This document shows positions 8,950 through 17,677 of a stretch of DNA of 64,000 nucleotides, in pieces. A model generated the notes under the pieces. It searched no databases and was not told where the DNA came from. It was given only the letters and a program-made list of their open reading frames with translations. The position numbers and the translations under genes are program-made. Source of the DNA: Chitinophagaceae bacterium. Lineage in GTDB: Bacteria; Bacteroidota; Bacteroidia; Chitinophagales; Chitinophagaceae. The stretch covers positions 62,001 through 126,000 of the forward strand of contig JALHNJ010000010.1 in the NCBI GenBank assembly GCA_022843585.1, written 5' to 3'. Each line of letters opens with the position of its first letter. The first letter of the stretch is position 1.

Positions 8950-10038
8950 CTGAAAAACAAAAAACATATTGCTATTCTTTGTTCACGACTAGATTTAGCG
9001 GGAGGCATTGAGAAGGCTGTAGTAAATTCGGCCAATTTATTTCAAGAAAAAGGGCATATCGTTACATTGATAATTCTTGATGAAACAAAAAAATGTTTCT
9101 ACCCAATCGACTCATCAATAAACATCATCCAACAACATTTGTCATTCGGAATAACTCCCCAAGGAAATATTTTCAGTCGTAAATTAAAATTGCTTAGCGA
9201 CGCACTAGAGCTTAGGAAAATAATAAAACAATTACAACCAGATATTATCATCGCAACTGAATATCCTTTTGCAATTACCGCGGTATTAATGGGGGGGCAA
9301 AAGAAAGCTAAATTAATCTCGTGGGAACATCATCATCTTTATGAACTTCAAAAAAATTATTTCTGGGAAAGAATGTTTAAAGTGGCTTATCCAAGAATGA
9401 ACTTAATAGTTTGCTTAAATGAAGATGAAAAAAATATATTTAAGAAAATTAACAGTAATGTAAATGTAATTCCCAACTTTATTTCTATAACCCCACTAAT
9501 AAACAAACCTACAAGTAAAACAATACTTACTATAGGCAGACTCACAGCTGTAAAAGGAACTGACCTATTATTAAAGACTGCTAAAATTGTTCTTACTAAA
9601 TACCCGGATTGGAAATGGAAGCTTATCGGTCACGGTGATATGGAAGAAAATGTTATGAAGTTTATTCATCAGGAGAACCTTGCACAAAACCTTGTACTTA
9701 CTTCACCACTTTCTTATGATCTGAAAGACGAGTATAATAATTCAGCGATTTATGTTTGCACTTCACGCAATGAAAGTTTTGGTATGACCCTTATAGAAGC
9801 CATGGCTTCAGGTACGCCTTGTATTGCTTTTGATTGCGAAACAGGCCCCCGACACATCATTACCAATAACGAAGATGGAATCCTAGTAGAAAACGAAAGC
9901 CCCGAAAAATTAGCTACAGCTATTTCATCATTAATCCTCAATGAACCGCAAAGAAAAAAAATGGGTGAAAAAGCAGCACATAATGTACAACGCTTCTCAC
10001 CCGAAAGAATTTATAAATTGTGGGAACAAGTTTTTTAA
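8950..10038 (+). CDS. Glycosyltransferase family 4, probable CTG start
   Basis: A GT4 enzyme with the expected donor-site motifs [46 protein letters not shown] and GPRHII. The first ATG/GTG/TTG in frame is TTG 9067, but the frame is open from the previous stop (8944-8946), and codons 8950-9066 encode [20 protein letters not shown] and more. That is the usual GT4 N-terminal strand plus GG-(I/A)-E loop, so a start at 9067 would remove an essential part of the fold. CTG 8950, three bases after the upstream stop, is the most likely start (362 residues). The stop overlaps the convergent lepA stop by 4 bases. Confidence 0.78.
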   Translation: MKNKKHIAILCSRLDLAGGIEKAVVNSANLFQEKGHIVTLIILDETKKCFYPIDSSINIIQQHLSFGITPQGNIFSRKLKLLSDALELRKIIKQLQPDIIIATEYPFAITAVLMGGQKKAKLISWEHHHLYELQKNYFWERMFKVAYPRMNLIVCLNEDEKNIFKKINSNVNVIPNFISITPLINKPTSKTILTIGRLTAVKGTDLLLKTAKIVLTKYPDWKWKLIGHGDMEENVMKFIHQENLAQNLVLTSPLSYDLKDEYNNSAIYVCTSRNESFGMTLIEAMASGTPCIAFDCETGPRHIITNNEDGILVENESPEKLATAISSLILNEPQRKKMGEKAAHNVQRFSPERIYKLWEQVF

Positions 10039-11828
10039 TCATCCAACTTCAACACCGCCAAAAAAGCTTCCTGCGGAACTTCCACATTTCCTATCTGGCG
10101 CATCCGCTTCTTTCCTTCCTTCTGCTTTTCCAATAACTTACGCTTACGGCTGATATCACCACCATAACATTTGGCAGTTACATCTTTCCGCATAGCAGAA
10201 AGAGTTTCTCTGGCCAATACTTTGGCTCCAATGGCCGCTTGTATGGCGATTTGGAATTGCTGGCGGGGAACCAGTTCTTTCAATTTTTCACAAAGCTTTC
10301 TTCCAAACTCCTGCCCTTTTCCACGATGTATCAAAGCACTTAAAGCATCCACTTTATCACCATTCAATAATATATCCATCTTCACAATATCCGCATCACG
10401 GAAGCCGATCGGATGATAATCGAATGATGCATATCCTCTTGTTTGTGATTTCAATTTATCGTAGAAGTCAAATACGATCTCTGTCAAGGGCATTTCGAAA
10501 ATCAATTCTACTCTTGTTGTGGTCAGGTAACTTTGGTTCATCAATATTCCTCTTTTGCCAAGGCAAAGGGTCATAATGTTACCAATATATTCTGGCTTGG
10601 TAATGATCTGTGCTTTGATAAAAGGCTCTTCTATTCGTTCTGTTTTTACAGGATCAGGAAACTGTGTTGGATTATTTACAATGATCTTTTCTCCAGCCGT
10701 GGTATAGGCTATAAAATTTACGTTGGGAACAGTAGTAATAACGGTTTGGTTAAACTCTCTTTCTAATCGTTCCTGGATGATTTCCATATGCAGCATTCCA
10801 AGAAAGCCGCAACGAAAACCAAAACCTAAAGCCTGTGATGTTTCTAATTCATAACTCAATGATGCATCATTCAATTGCAGTTTGTCCATGCAATCTCTCA
10901 ACTCTTCAAAATCGTCTGTATTTACGGGGAAGATACCGGCAAAAACCATTGGCTTAACTTCCTGGAATCCTTTAATAATTTCCTTCGTTGGATTAGCAGC
11001 CAATGTAATGGTATCACCAACTTTTACCTCCTTCGCATTTTTAATTCCCGTTATCAGGTAGCCAACATCACCACAAAGCACTTCCTTTTTCTCTGTCATC
11101 TTCAACTTCAAAATACCTACCTCATCGGCTTCGTATTCCTGGTCGGTGCTTACAAACTTTACTTTGTCACCTTTTTTAATTTTGCCATTTCTTACTCGGA
11201 AGTACACGATAATACCACGGAAAGAATTGAACATACTATCAAATATCAAAGCCTGCAATGGCTCATCCGGCTTGCCTACAGGAGCCGGAATTCTATTTAC
11301 AATAGCATCTAAAACTTTTTCTACTCCCAATCCCGTACGTCCACTGGCATGTAAAATGTCTTCTTGCTTACATCCAATCAATTCAATTATCTGGTCTTCT
11401 ACTTCTTCGATCATCGCACCATCCATGTCTATTTTATTGATGACAGGAATAATTTCAAGATCATTATCAATTGCCAGATACAAGTTTGAAATGGTTTGCG
11501 CCTGTATTCCCTGCGTAGCATCCACCAATAGCAAACAACCTTCACAGGCAGCTAATGCCCGGCTTACCTCGTAGCTAAAATCTACGTGGCCGGGTGTATC
11601 AATCAAGTTCAGGATGTACTCCTGTCCATCGGTGTGTTTGTAATTGATCTGAATAGCATGGCTCTTAATAGTAATGCCCTTTTCTCTTTCAAGATCCATA
11701 TCATCCAACACCTGGTCCATCATATCCCGGTCGCTGATAGTACCTGTGCTTTGTAGTAACCTATCGGCCAATGTGGATTTACCATGGTCAATATGTGCGA
11801 TAATGCAAAAATTTCGAATGTTCTTCAT
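10035..11828 (-). CDS. lepA: Elongation factor 4 (LepA), ribosome back-translocase GTPase
   Basis: LepA is a translational GTPase that acts on stalled or mis-translocated ribosomes. At 597 residues it matches the family length. The GTPase motifs are intact: AHIDHGKST (11-19), the REKGITI switch I region (48-54), DTPGH (77-81) and NKID (131-134). The LepA-specific C-terminal domain ends with [20 protein letters not shown] and [20 protein letters not shown]. It starts at ATG 11828. Its last codons overlap the end of the glycan cluster's terminal glycosyltransferase, tail to tail, with no space for separate terminators. Confidence 0.97.
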   Translation of the reverse strand: MKNIRNFCIIAHIDHGKSTLADRLLQSTGTISDRDMMDQVLDDMDLEREKGITIKSHAIQINYKHTDGQEYILNLIDTPGHVDFSYEVSRALAACEGCLLLVDATQGIQAQTISNLYLAIDNDLEIIPVINKIDMDGAMIEEVEDQIIELIGCKQEDILHASGRTGLGVEKVLDAIVNRIPAPVGKPDEPLQALIFDSMFNSFRGIIVYFRVRNGKIKKGDKVKFVSTDQEYEADEVGILKLKMTEKKEVLCGDVGYLITGIKNAKEVKVGDTITLAANPTKEIIKGFQEVKPMVFAGIFPVNTDDFEELRDCMDKLQLNDASLSYELETSQALGFGFRCGFLGMLHMEIIQERLEREFNQTVITTVPNVNFIAYTTAGEKIIVNNPTQFPDPVKTERIEEPFIKAQIITKPEYIGNIMTLCLGKRGILMNQSYLTTTRVELIFEMPLTEIVFDFYDKLKSQTRGYASFDYHPIGFRDADIVKMDILLNGDKVDALSALIHRGKGQEFGRKLCEKLKELVPRQQFQIAIQAAIGAKVLARETLSAMRKDVTAKCYGGDISRKRKLLEKQKEGKKRMRQIGNVEVPQEAFLAVLKLDD

Positions 11829-12200
11829 GTACTTTTTTTAACCGCTTGCCTGCCGACAGGCAGAATTTTTAAGGTGGCGAAGGTAAGCTTTTTAGGCGGT
11901 TTTTTAGGTATTGTTTGACTGGTAAAATAGAAGCACTTCTTGCAGATTCGAAGCATTTATCCTGTTTTTGCTAATTCATTAACGTTAAATAACATTCCCC
12001 TGAAATTCTTTACTGACAAGCATTTCATTTAATTTATCATTACTAAAAAGCTATATCTGTTTCCTGCTTAACATTTCTTTTATCCTTTTTTGGCACAGTG
12101 GCATTTGCTTTGAAATATAGCTGATAACCGGGCTACGAAAACAAATCAGTACTTCAGTTCTCCCGGTAATTGCAGTACGAAACAATTAAATCGTATTAAC
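11829..12200. other. 372-base intergenic region between divergent lepA and a secreted-protein gene
   Basis: AT-rich, with no coding frame I can support. It contains the palindrome listed at 11847-11862 within the lepA leader, and a CGAAGGTA at 11878-11885 that on the minus strand reads TACCTTCG, one base from the TAnnTTTG promoter box. TGGCAC at 12091 followed by TTGC at 12105 resembles a sigma-54 promoter but has the wrong spacing. Confidence 0.6.
11847..11862. repeat. Palindrome TGCCTGCCGACAGGCA
   Basis: A 6-bp stem (TGCCTG/CAGGCA) with a CCGA loop lies 19 bases upstream of the lepA start. It is strikingly GC-rich in an AT-rich spacer. Similar GCCTGCC/GGCAGGC palindromes are, from memory, dispersed in many Bacteroidota genomes. 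Only this copy is in an intergenic part of the window. Confidence 0.45.
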
Positions 12201-12584
12201 ATGAAAAGAATTTTTACACTGTTCGCAGCTCTTTTTGTAACCGTTGCATTATTTGCCGCCGACCGAAGGCCTGTAGTAACAGTAAACAGCAGCAAAAATT
12301 ACAAAATTGTTATTGACGGAAGAAGCTATTACAGTAATGACCGGAGCATTAAATTGACAAACCTGCACAACGGCCGTCACAGCATTAAGGTTTTTGAAAT
12401 GAGAAGAGTAGGTTATAACCAACGGGAAAAATTGGTAGCGTCTACTTCATTCCAGGTAAACCGAAAAAATGTGCAGATCCACATCGACCGTTTTGGCCAC
12501 ATCAACATCCGTGAAGTGAGAAACAATGGCCGCTTTGACAACGACAGGGATTGGGATGATAGGAATAACAACAGAAGATTCTAA
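12201..12584 (+). CDS. Small secreted basic protein, unknown function
   Basis: The 127-residue product has a clear signal peptide (MKRIFTLFAALFVTVALFAA) and a compact beta-rich middle with repeated short strands (VTVNSSKNYKIVIDGRSYY, then HSIKVFEM). This resembles the small Ig-like or PEGA-like folds seen in Bacteroidota exported proteins, though no family was identified with certainty. The last 25 residues are Arg/Asn/Asp-rich (NNGRFDNDRDWDDRNNNRRF) and probably disordered. A strong hairpin terminator follows, so it is a single-gene unit. Confidence 0.72.
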   Translation: MKRIFTLFAALFVTVALFAADRRPVVTVNSSKNYKIVIDGRSYYSNDRSIKLTNLHNGRHSIKVFEMRRVGYNQREKLVASTSFQVNRKNVQIHIDRFGHINIREVRNNGRFDNDRDWDDRNNNRRF

Positions 12585-12601
12585 AACCTTTCTATGACTT
12601 A

Positions 12602-12635
12602 AAAAGCCCCTCTGAATATTCAGAGGGGCTTTTTG
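12602..12635. terminator. Bidirectional hairpin terminator
   Basis: A perfect inverted repeat, AGCCCCTCTGAA paired with TTCAGAGGGGCT, is flanked by A-tracts on the left and T-tracts on the right. It can serve both the + gene ending at 12584 and the minus gene ending at 12659. Confidence 0.88.
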
Positions 12636-12658
12636 TTGTAAAAATTCTAAAGTAAAAG

Positions 12659-13111
12659 TTACTCAATCACATCTTTCGCTGTGTACCAGAATTCATCCAA
12701 TGCAATGAGGCGGGGTTTGAGAAAAGAAATGACGGATGGCCAATCGTTCTCATTGAATATGTTTACATTCTTAATACTTTTTTCTACCCGGCTAATACTA
12801 ACACTATTCTCATCCTGCTGGTGCAATTGCCAATTCCACTTGTCCCCTGCTATTTGCTCAAGTAAATTTTTTAATGACAGTAGCTGCTCATAATAATATT
12901 GCTGAATTTGTCTATCAGGATGGCGAAGTTCAATTGCAATAGAAGCATTGTCTTTATCAAAATCCATCCGAAAAAAAACATCCTTGATGCCTGTTTTATA
13001 ATTTAACCAGTTTATTGTTTCCCCGCTGGCAGAAGTAACAGGTTTCATATATACACCGAAACTTGTCCAGAATTTTTTTCGGATCAATGAGGCTTCTTGT
13101 CGTGAATACAT
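12659..13111 (-). CDS. DUF4268-type protein
   Basis: A 150-residue cytoplasmic protein with features of the DUF4268 family: an N-terminal helix RQEASLIRKKFWTSFGVYMKP, then NWLNYKTGIKDVFFRMDFDK, a central RQIQQYYYEQLLSLK helix, and a C-terminal ENDWPSVISFLKPRLIALDEFW. DUF4268 occurs alone, as here, or fused to nuclease-like modules; its fold suggests a link to restriction-endonuclease-like proteins, but no catalytic residues can be named. It has no signal peptide, and its nearest neighbours give no functional hint. Confidence 0.75.
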   Translation of the reverse strand: MYSRQEASLIRKKFWTSFGVYMKPVTSASGETINWLNYKTGIKDVFFRMDFDKDNASIAIELRHPDRQIQQYYYEQLLSLKNLLEQIAGDKWNWQLHQQDENSVSISRVEKSIKNVNIFNENDWPSVISFLKPRLIALDEFWYTAKDVIE

Positions 13112-13165
13112 GTGTGCAAAATAAGAATTGGCACAGTTTTCTTAATACTACTCCAAAAATAACTT

Positions 13166-13288
13166 ATGAAAGGTTGGCTTAAAACAGTAATTGCAGGCTA
13201 TGCCGGTTGGAAATGGGGCGGTGGATGCCTTGGCTTTATAGCAGTTTTTGCTATTGTATATTTTTTGTTGGGCAATGTAAATTGTTGA
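13166..13288 (+). CDS. Small single-pass membrane protein (40 residues)
   Basis: ATG 13166 opens a 41-codon frame ending at TGA 13286-13288. The product has an N-terminal MKGWLKTVIAGYAGWKWGGG and then one hydrophobic helix, CLGFIAVFAIVYFLLG, ending NVNC. The basic start followed by a Trp/Gly-rich amphipathic part and one membrane segment is typical of genuine bacterial small membrane proteins. It fills an otherwise empty 255-base gap between a divergent gene and a promoter. No family is recognised, and expression is unproven. Confidence 0.5.
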   Translation: MKGWLKTVIAGYAGWKWGGGCLGFIAVFAIVYFLLGNVNC

Positions 13289-13331
13289 GAATATTCCCCT
13301 AAAGAGGGTTCAAACCCGTCACATTTATTTA

Positions 13332-13362
13332 TTGGAAAATAATATGTACGCAATTATTTTTG
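13332..13362 (+). promoter_or_regulatory. Promoter for the TonB-C protein gene, near-leaderless
   Basis: TTG at 13332-13334 and TATTTTTG at 13355-13362 match the Bacteroidota -33 and -7 elements with a 20-base spacer. The -7 box ends only 4 bases before the ATG at 13367, so the transcript would start at or near the start codon. Confidence 0.55.
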
Positions 13363-13366
13363 ATAC

Positions 13367-14119
13367 ATGAAATGTATCACTGTCCTGATTTTGTTATTTT
13401 TTGTACTCGAAGCAAGCAGCCAAAAAAATAAGAAGGAAGCAGAAACGTATTACTTATTTGATAAGCAATGGGAAGCAACGACAGTTGAAAACGCAGTTTA
13501 CCTGGCAACAGTTCAAAAGAAAAATGATACCACTTTTCAATGGAACTATTATCATTTTGCCGGTCCATTAATTAATATAGAAACATATAGGGATGAAAAT
13601 GCGACCCTATTAAATGGCTATATCGCTTATTTTGATAAAGATGGCAAAATAGACTCTTCCGGTTACACTGCTAATGGTAAAAAAGATAGTACCTGGTTTT
13701 TTTACGATGATACGTTGGCAACTTCAATGCAATTTGATTACAAAAATGGGGTTCTTATAAAATCTACCAACCTGTACGATAAAAGAAAAGAAGATGCTAA
13801 AAGCGGCAATGATACAATAGCAGCAGGTGAGAAAGAAGCAGATTTTCCAGGCGGCACAAAAGCCTGGATAAAGTATCTTGAAAATAATTTTCAATTTCCC
13901 GATAGGGCCTCACAGATGGGTATTAAAGGCACTACCATTACCCAATTCACCGTTGATTCAGAGGGAAAAATTTCGCATTTAAGAACATTAAAGTCAGTAG
14001 AGTATTCGTTAGATAAAGAGGCACTGCGGCTTATTGAAAAATCCCCAAAATGGAATCCTGCCTTCCAACGAGGAAGAAAAGTTAAAGCCTACAGAAGACA
14101 ACCCATTACATTTGGCTAA
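13367..14119 (+). CDS. TonB C-terminal domain protein with MORN-like N-terminal region
   Basis: The 250-residue product has a short signal sequence (LILLFFVLEASSQ). Residues about 50-135 carry loosely repeated Tyr/Gly-rich strands (NGYIAYFDKDGKIDSSGYTA, then GKKDSTWFFYD) of the MORN/toxin-antitoxin-like type common in Bacteroidota. A TonB-C domain follows from about 155 to 250: FPGGTKAWIKYLENNFQFP, then GIKGTTITQFTVDSEGKI and ALRLIEKSPKWNPAFQRGR. TonB-C domains contact outer-membrane receptors. This protein lacks the long Pro-rich linker and inner-membrane anchor of classical TonB and has no ExbB/ExbD neighbour, so it may be a periplasmic partner instead. Confidence 0.85.
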   Translation: MKCITVLILLFFVLEASSQKNKKEAETYYLFDKQWEATTVENAVYLATVQKKNDTTFQWNYYHFAGPLINIETYRDENATLLNGYIAYFDKDGKIDSSGYTANGKKDSTWFFYDDTLATSMQFDYKNGVLIKSTNLYDKRKEDAKSGNDTIAAGEKEADFPGGTKAWIKYLENNFQFPDRASQMGIKGTTITQFTVDSEGKISHLRTLKSVEYSLDKEALRLIEKSPKWNPAFQRGRKVKAYRRQPITFG

Positions 14120-14213
14120 TGAAAATTTTAACCCCTTTAAGAAAGTAACAGGCTAAATTAACATTCAACCTGGTAGAAATCCTAAAATGAAGGTATAGCT
14201 GTAACATTGCAGT

Positions 14214-14852
14214 ATGCTTCTACAGATTGCTCCTTATTTCGGCTACCTGGCTACCGTTTTATTAGCCATAGGGCTACTGGTAAACAGCGATCTTAAATTT
14301 CGTTGGTTAAATACAGGCGGTAATATTGCTTTTATAATTTATGGTGTTATTTTACAAGCCATTCCGGTAATTCTTACCAATTGCATTCTGCTCAGCATTA
14401 ATATTTACTTTCTTTTCCGCATCTATAACCGCAAAGAACATTTTGAATTATTGGAATTTCAATCAGGTGGAATTCTTATTGATAGTTTCTTATCCTTTTA
14501 CAAAACCGATATTGCCAGTTATTTTCCGGCCTTTACAAAAGAACAATTGTCCGGAAACATCAATTTTGTAGTATTAAGAAACCTGGTTATTGCCAATATT
14601 TTCAGTGTGCGACCCAACAATGACGGTACAGCAGAAGTACTTTTAAATTATACAGTAGCGAAGTACAGAGATTATAAAATTGGCCCCTTTATTTTTGAAA
14701 AAGAAAAGGAGTTTTTACTGGCAAAAGGAATAAAAAGTATTGTTTATACCGCCGTAGCCAACCCAAAACATGAAAAATTCTTAAAAGTAACAGGCTTCGC
14801 CCTTCAGGAATTTGATGGCCATCGCAAGTACATAAAACACCTAACTTCCTGA
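14214..14852 (+). CDS. Membrane protein with YgjV-like N-terminus and acetyltransferase-like C-terminus
   Basis: Residues 1-72 form about three hydrophobic segments (GYLATVLLAIGLLV, GGNIAFIIYGVILQ, ILLSINIYFLFRIY) similar to the YgjV family of small inner-membrane proteins. Residues 75-212 form a soluble domain with a beta-rich core and an EKEFLLAKGIKSIVYTAVA / HEKFLKVTGFALQ ending. That ending resembles the last strands of a GNAT fold, but the acetyl-CoA loop is not obvious, so catalysis is uncertain. The gene stands alone between two unrelated + genes. Confidence 0.65.
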   Translation: MLLQIAPYFGYLATVLLAIGLLVNSDLKFRWLNTGGNIAFIIYGVILQAIPVILTNCILLSINIYFLFRIYNRKEHFELLEFQSGGILIDSFLSFYKTDIASYFPAFTKEQLSGNINFVVLRNLVIANIFSVRPNNDGTAEVLLNYTVAKYRDYKIGPFIFEKEKEFLLAKGIKSIVYTAVANPKHEKFLKVTGFALQEFDGHRKYIKHLTS

Positions 14853-14996
14853 TACAAAATAGTAAACAAATATTTCCAGAAATCAAATACTAATACCTGG
14901 TTTAAAATAAAGGCCGTTCATCAAATTCCTACATAATATTAACTTGTACATGTATATATTGCATAATCACTGTCTTTTAACCAAATCAAATTAATA

Positions 14997-17579
14997 ATGA
15001 AAAAACTATTGCTAAGTTTACCAGTTAGTTTTTTGTGTAGCTTTCTGATGGCGCAGGATAAACCAAAAAATCCTGTTATGCCAACAGGTGCGCCAATGGA
15101 TACATCGAAGCCAAAAAAACCTGCGGGTATTACGGACAAAATAAAGTCCAGTAAAAAAATTGACGGGCTTTTTACCATTTATCAGGATACTGCAACAGGC
15201 AGTGTTCAGTTATATGTAAAAAAAAGTCAGTTAGATAAAGAATTTATTTATCAAAGTTTCTCAATCAGCGGACCAACAGCTTTATTCCTGAATCAAAGTA
15301 TGCATAGAGCTACTGCTGTATTCACCATTAAAAAAGCATTTGACAAACTTGAATTCAGCCAGGTAAATACTTCTTTCTATTATGATGCTGAAAATCCTGT
15401 TAGCAAAACTAAAGATGTAGATAAACCAGAAGCCGTTTTCTATGCCGAAAAAACAAGTGCTGAAGACGAGGGTGGATACCTGATTAATGCAGATGCTCTT
15501 TTTATAAGCGAAAAATTGGATCCTGTAAAACCAACAACAATACCGGGCCAACCAAACTTTGGCTTTACATTGGGTGGTTTAAATCCAACTAAATCAAAAT
15601 ACAATACGATACGTTCTTTCCCCGATAATACAGATATCGTAGTTGATATGGCATATGATAATCCAAACGCCTTCAATCCGGGCGGTGCTGATATTACAGA
15701 TGCCCGTTATGTTCGGGTTCGTATGCAGCATAGTCTTATTGCTATGCCAGAAAATGGTTTCAAAGGCCGTCGTGACGATCCAAAAGTTGGATACTTCATC
15801 GAACAAAAAACTAACCAGACAAGCATTAGTCCTGTTCCCTACAAAGACGTTATTAATCGCTGGAACTTAAAGAAGAAAGATCCTTCTGCTGCTGTAAGCG
15901 AACCCGTAGAGCCGATTGTTTTTTGGGTAGAAAATACAACTCCGCTTGAGTATCGTCAGACCATCGTTGATGCAGGTCTAAAATGGAATGAAGCATTTGA
16001 AAAAGCTGGATTTAAAAATGCTGTTCAAATGAAAATAATGCCAGATGATGCCACTTGGGATCCAGCAGATATTAAATACAATGTTATCCGTTGGGTAGCT
16101 TCTGCACAACCAGGCTATGGTGCAATAGGGCCAAGTTTTGTAAATCCAAAAACAGGACAAATTCTGGGTGCTGATATTACTATCGAATGGTTTAGCGGAA
16201 GTGCTACTCCTATCAGCGATGAATTATATAATGGCAACACTGCTGCTAACCACAACGAAGAATTACATTTCTCCGGTATGATTGATGCAAAACATCTTGC
16301 TACTTGTAGCATGGCGAGTGAATTAAAGCAACAATTAATTACCGGTATGACGCTGGCTGATGCGGTAGATGCAGGTCCTGCAGAAATAAAAGAAATGCAC
16401 CAGCAGTTTTTGATTTACCTGGTAATGCATGAAATGGGCCACACCCTTGGTTTGAACCACAACATGAAAGCCAGCCAAATGCTTTCACCTGCAGAGATCA
16501 ACAATAAAGAATTGACAAGAAGAATTGGTTTGATCGGTTCTGTAATGGACTACCCTGCTATCAATATAGCAGCGGATAAAAGCAAACAAGGCGATTATTA
16601 CACAACCCGTTCAGGTCCTTACGATTTATGGGCTATTGAATATGGATATACTGAATTTCCGGAAGGTCAGGAAGAAGCTGGTCTTAGAAAAATTTTAAGC
16701 CGCAGTAATGATCCTCAACTTGCTTTTGGTAACGATGGTGATGATATGCGTTCTCCGGGTAAAGCAATGGACCCAAGAGTAAATGTAAACGACTTAACAA
16801 GTGATGCAATTGGATATGCTGAAGAAAGATTCAAGATCGTAAATTCTCTTATGGGCAAACTGGTACAGAAATACAGTAAACCTTACCAGAGCTATGCAGA
16901 ACTCCGTGCCAGATATGGTGCATTAAACGGACAACGTAATGGTATGATAGCTGCAACAAGCCGCTATATCGGCGGTGTTTATATCGACAGAAGCACTCCT
17001 GAACAAGGTTCTGCTACAAAACCATTTACTCCAGTACCATTAGCTACTCAAAAAAGAGCTATGGAAATTTTAAGCAAATATGCTTTTGCACCAAATGCTT
17101 TTGATGCAGATACACAAGTATTTCCTTATCTGCAGCCACAGCGTCGTGGTTTTAACCAGGCGGGAACAGGTGATGATTTTAAAATCACTGGTAATATCTT
17201 AAACACCCAGGTATTTGGAGCACTTGCTCACATTCTACACCCCGCTACTTTGCAACGTATTACAAACAGCCGATTATATGGTAATCAGTACAGCGTTGCA
17301 GATGTAATGAATGACCTTTTAAAGGCTTGCTTTGATGCAGATATGAAAGGGAATGTGAATGTGTTTCGCCAGAACCTGCAAACAACTTTTGTAAAAGCTG
17401 CAGCAGATATTATAGATCCTACAAAAACACAGTATGATGATGTGGCCAAAGCAGCTGCATTAAACACCTTGAAAAAACTGAAAACACAATTGGCTGGTGC
17501 CGTTTCTACAAACGAAGATTCAAGAGCACACCGTGGAAGTTTGCTTTTCAGAATTAACAATGCGTTGGAACGTAAATAA
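14997..17579 (+). CDS. Secreted zinc-dependent metalloprotease (metzincin-like)
   Basis: The 860-residue exported protein has a signal peptide (KKLLLSLPVSFLCSFLMAQ), a low-complexity Pro/Lys segment, then a region like the DUF5117/DUF5118 domains found in Bacteroidota metalloproteases. The zinc site is HEMGHTLGLNH (residues 478-488), the extended HExxHxxGxxH metzincin motif. A Met-turn-like VMDYPAI follows about 35 residues later. It should act in the periplasm or outside the cell as a peptidase; the substrate is unknown. A hairpin terminator follows directly, so it is monocistronic. Confidence 0.9.
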   Translation: MKKLLLSLPVSFLCSFLMAQDKPKNPVMPTGAPMDTSKPKKPAGITDKIKSSKKIDGLFTIYQDTATGSVQLYVKKSQLDKEFIYQSFSISGPTALFLNQSMHRATAVFTIKKAFDKLEFSQVNTSFYYDAENPVSKTKDVDKPEAVFYAEKTSAEDEGGYLINADALFISEKLDPVKPTTIPGQPNFGFTLGGLNPTKSKYNTIRSFPDNTDIVVDMAYDNPNAFNPGGADITDARYVRVRMQHSLIAMPENGFKGRRDDPKVGYFIEQKTNQTSISPVPYKDVINRWNLKKKDPSAAVSEPVEPIVFWVENTTPLEYRQTIVDAGLKWNEAFEKAGFKNAVQMKIMPDDATWDPADIKYNVIRWVASAQPGYGAIGPSFVNPKTGQILGADITIEWFSGSATPISDELYNGNTAANHNEELHFSGMIDAKHLATCSMASELKQQLITGMTLADAVDAGPAEIKEMHQQFLIYLVMHEMGHTLGLNHNMKASQMLSPAEINNKELTRRIGLIGSVMDYPAINIAADKSKQGDYYTTRSGPYDLWAIEYGYTEFPEGQEEAGLRKILSRSNDPQLAFGNDGDDMRSPGKAMDPRVNVNDLTSDAIGYAEERFKIVNSLMGKLVQKYSKPYQSYAELRARYGALNGQRNGMIAATSRYIGGVYIDRSTPEQGSATKPFTPVPLATQKRAMEILSKYAFAPNAFDADTQVFPYLQPQRRGFNQAGTGDDFKITGNILNTQVFGALAHILHPATLQRITNSRLYGNQYSVADVMNDLLKACFDADMKGNVNVFRQNLQTTFVKAAADIIDPTKTQYDDVAKAAALNTLKKLKTQLAGAVSTNEDSRAHRGSLLFRINNALERK

Positions 17580-17597
17580 GTTTATATATTCTTTTCA

Positions 17598-17628
17598 AAA
17601 ACCGTCTCGCTTTAGCAAGACGGTTTTT
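17598..17628 (+). terminator. Rho-independent terminator of the metalloprotease gene
   Basis: AAACCGTCTCGC pairs with GCAAGACGGTTT across a TTTA loop (one C/A mismatch), followed by a T-run. It lies 20 bases after the metalloprotease stop. Confidence 0.85.
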
Positions 17629-17666
17629 TATTCCTATTAGGTTTTTAAAAAAAGAATAGCAATATC

Positions 17667-17674
17667 TACTTTTG
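17667..17674 (+). promoter_or_regulatory. -7 promoter box TACTTTTG upstream of the GNAT gene
   Basis: TACTTTTG fits TAnnTTTG exactly. It ends 3 bases before ATG 17678, implying a leaderless or nearly leaderless transcript. No clean -33 TTTG was found at the right distance. Confidence 0.4.
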
Positions 17675-17677
17675 CCT

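Noticed and set aside
9290-9300. Run of seven G in the glycosyltransferase as a possible frameshift
   Set aside because: The reading frame continues with conserved motifs on both sides, so no frameshift is needed.
10875-11574. Two + frames inside lepA
   Set aside because: They are antisense shadows of the well-supported LepA gene and have no independent features.
12091-12110. TGGCAC followed by TTGC resembling a sigma-54 promoter
   Set aside because: The spacing between the GG and GC elements is 3 bases too long, so the two elements cannot be bound together. The same flaw occurs at 38189.
13128-13150. TTGGCACAGTTTTCTTAA resembling a sigma-54 promoter
   Set aside because: The second element lacks the GC pair; the match is only to the first half.
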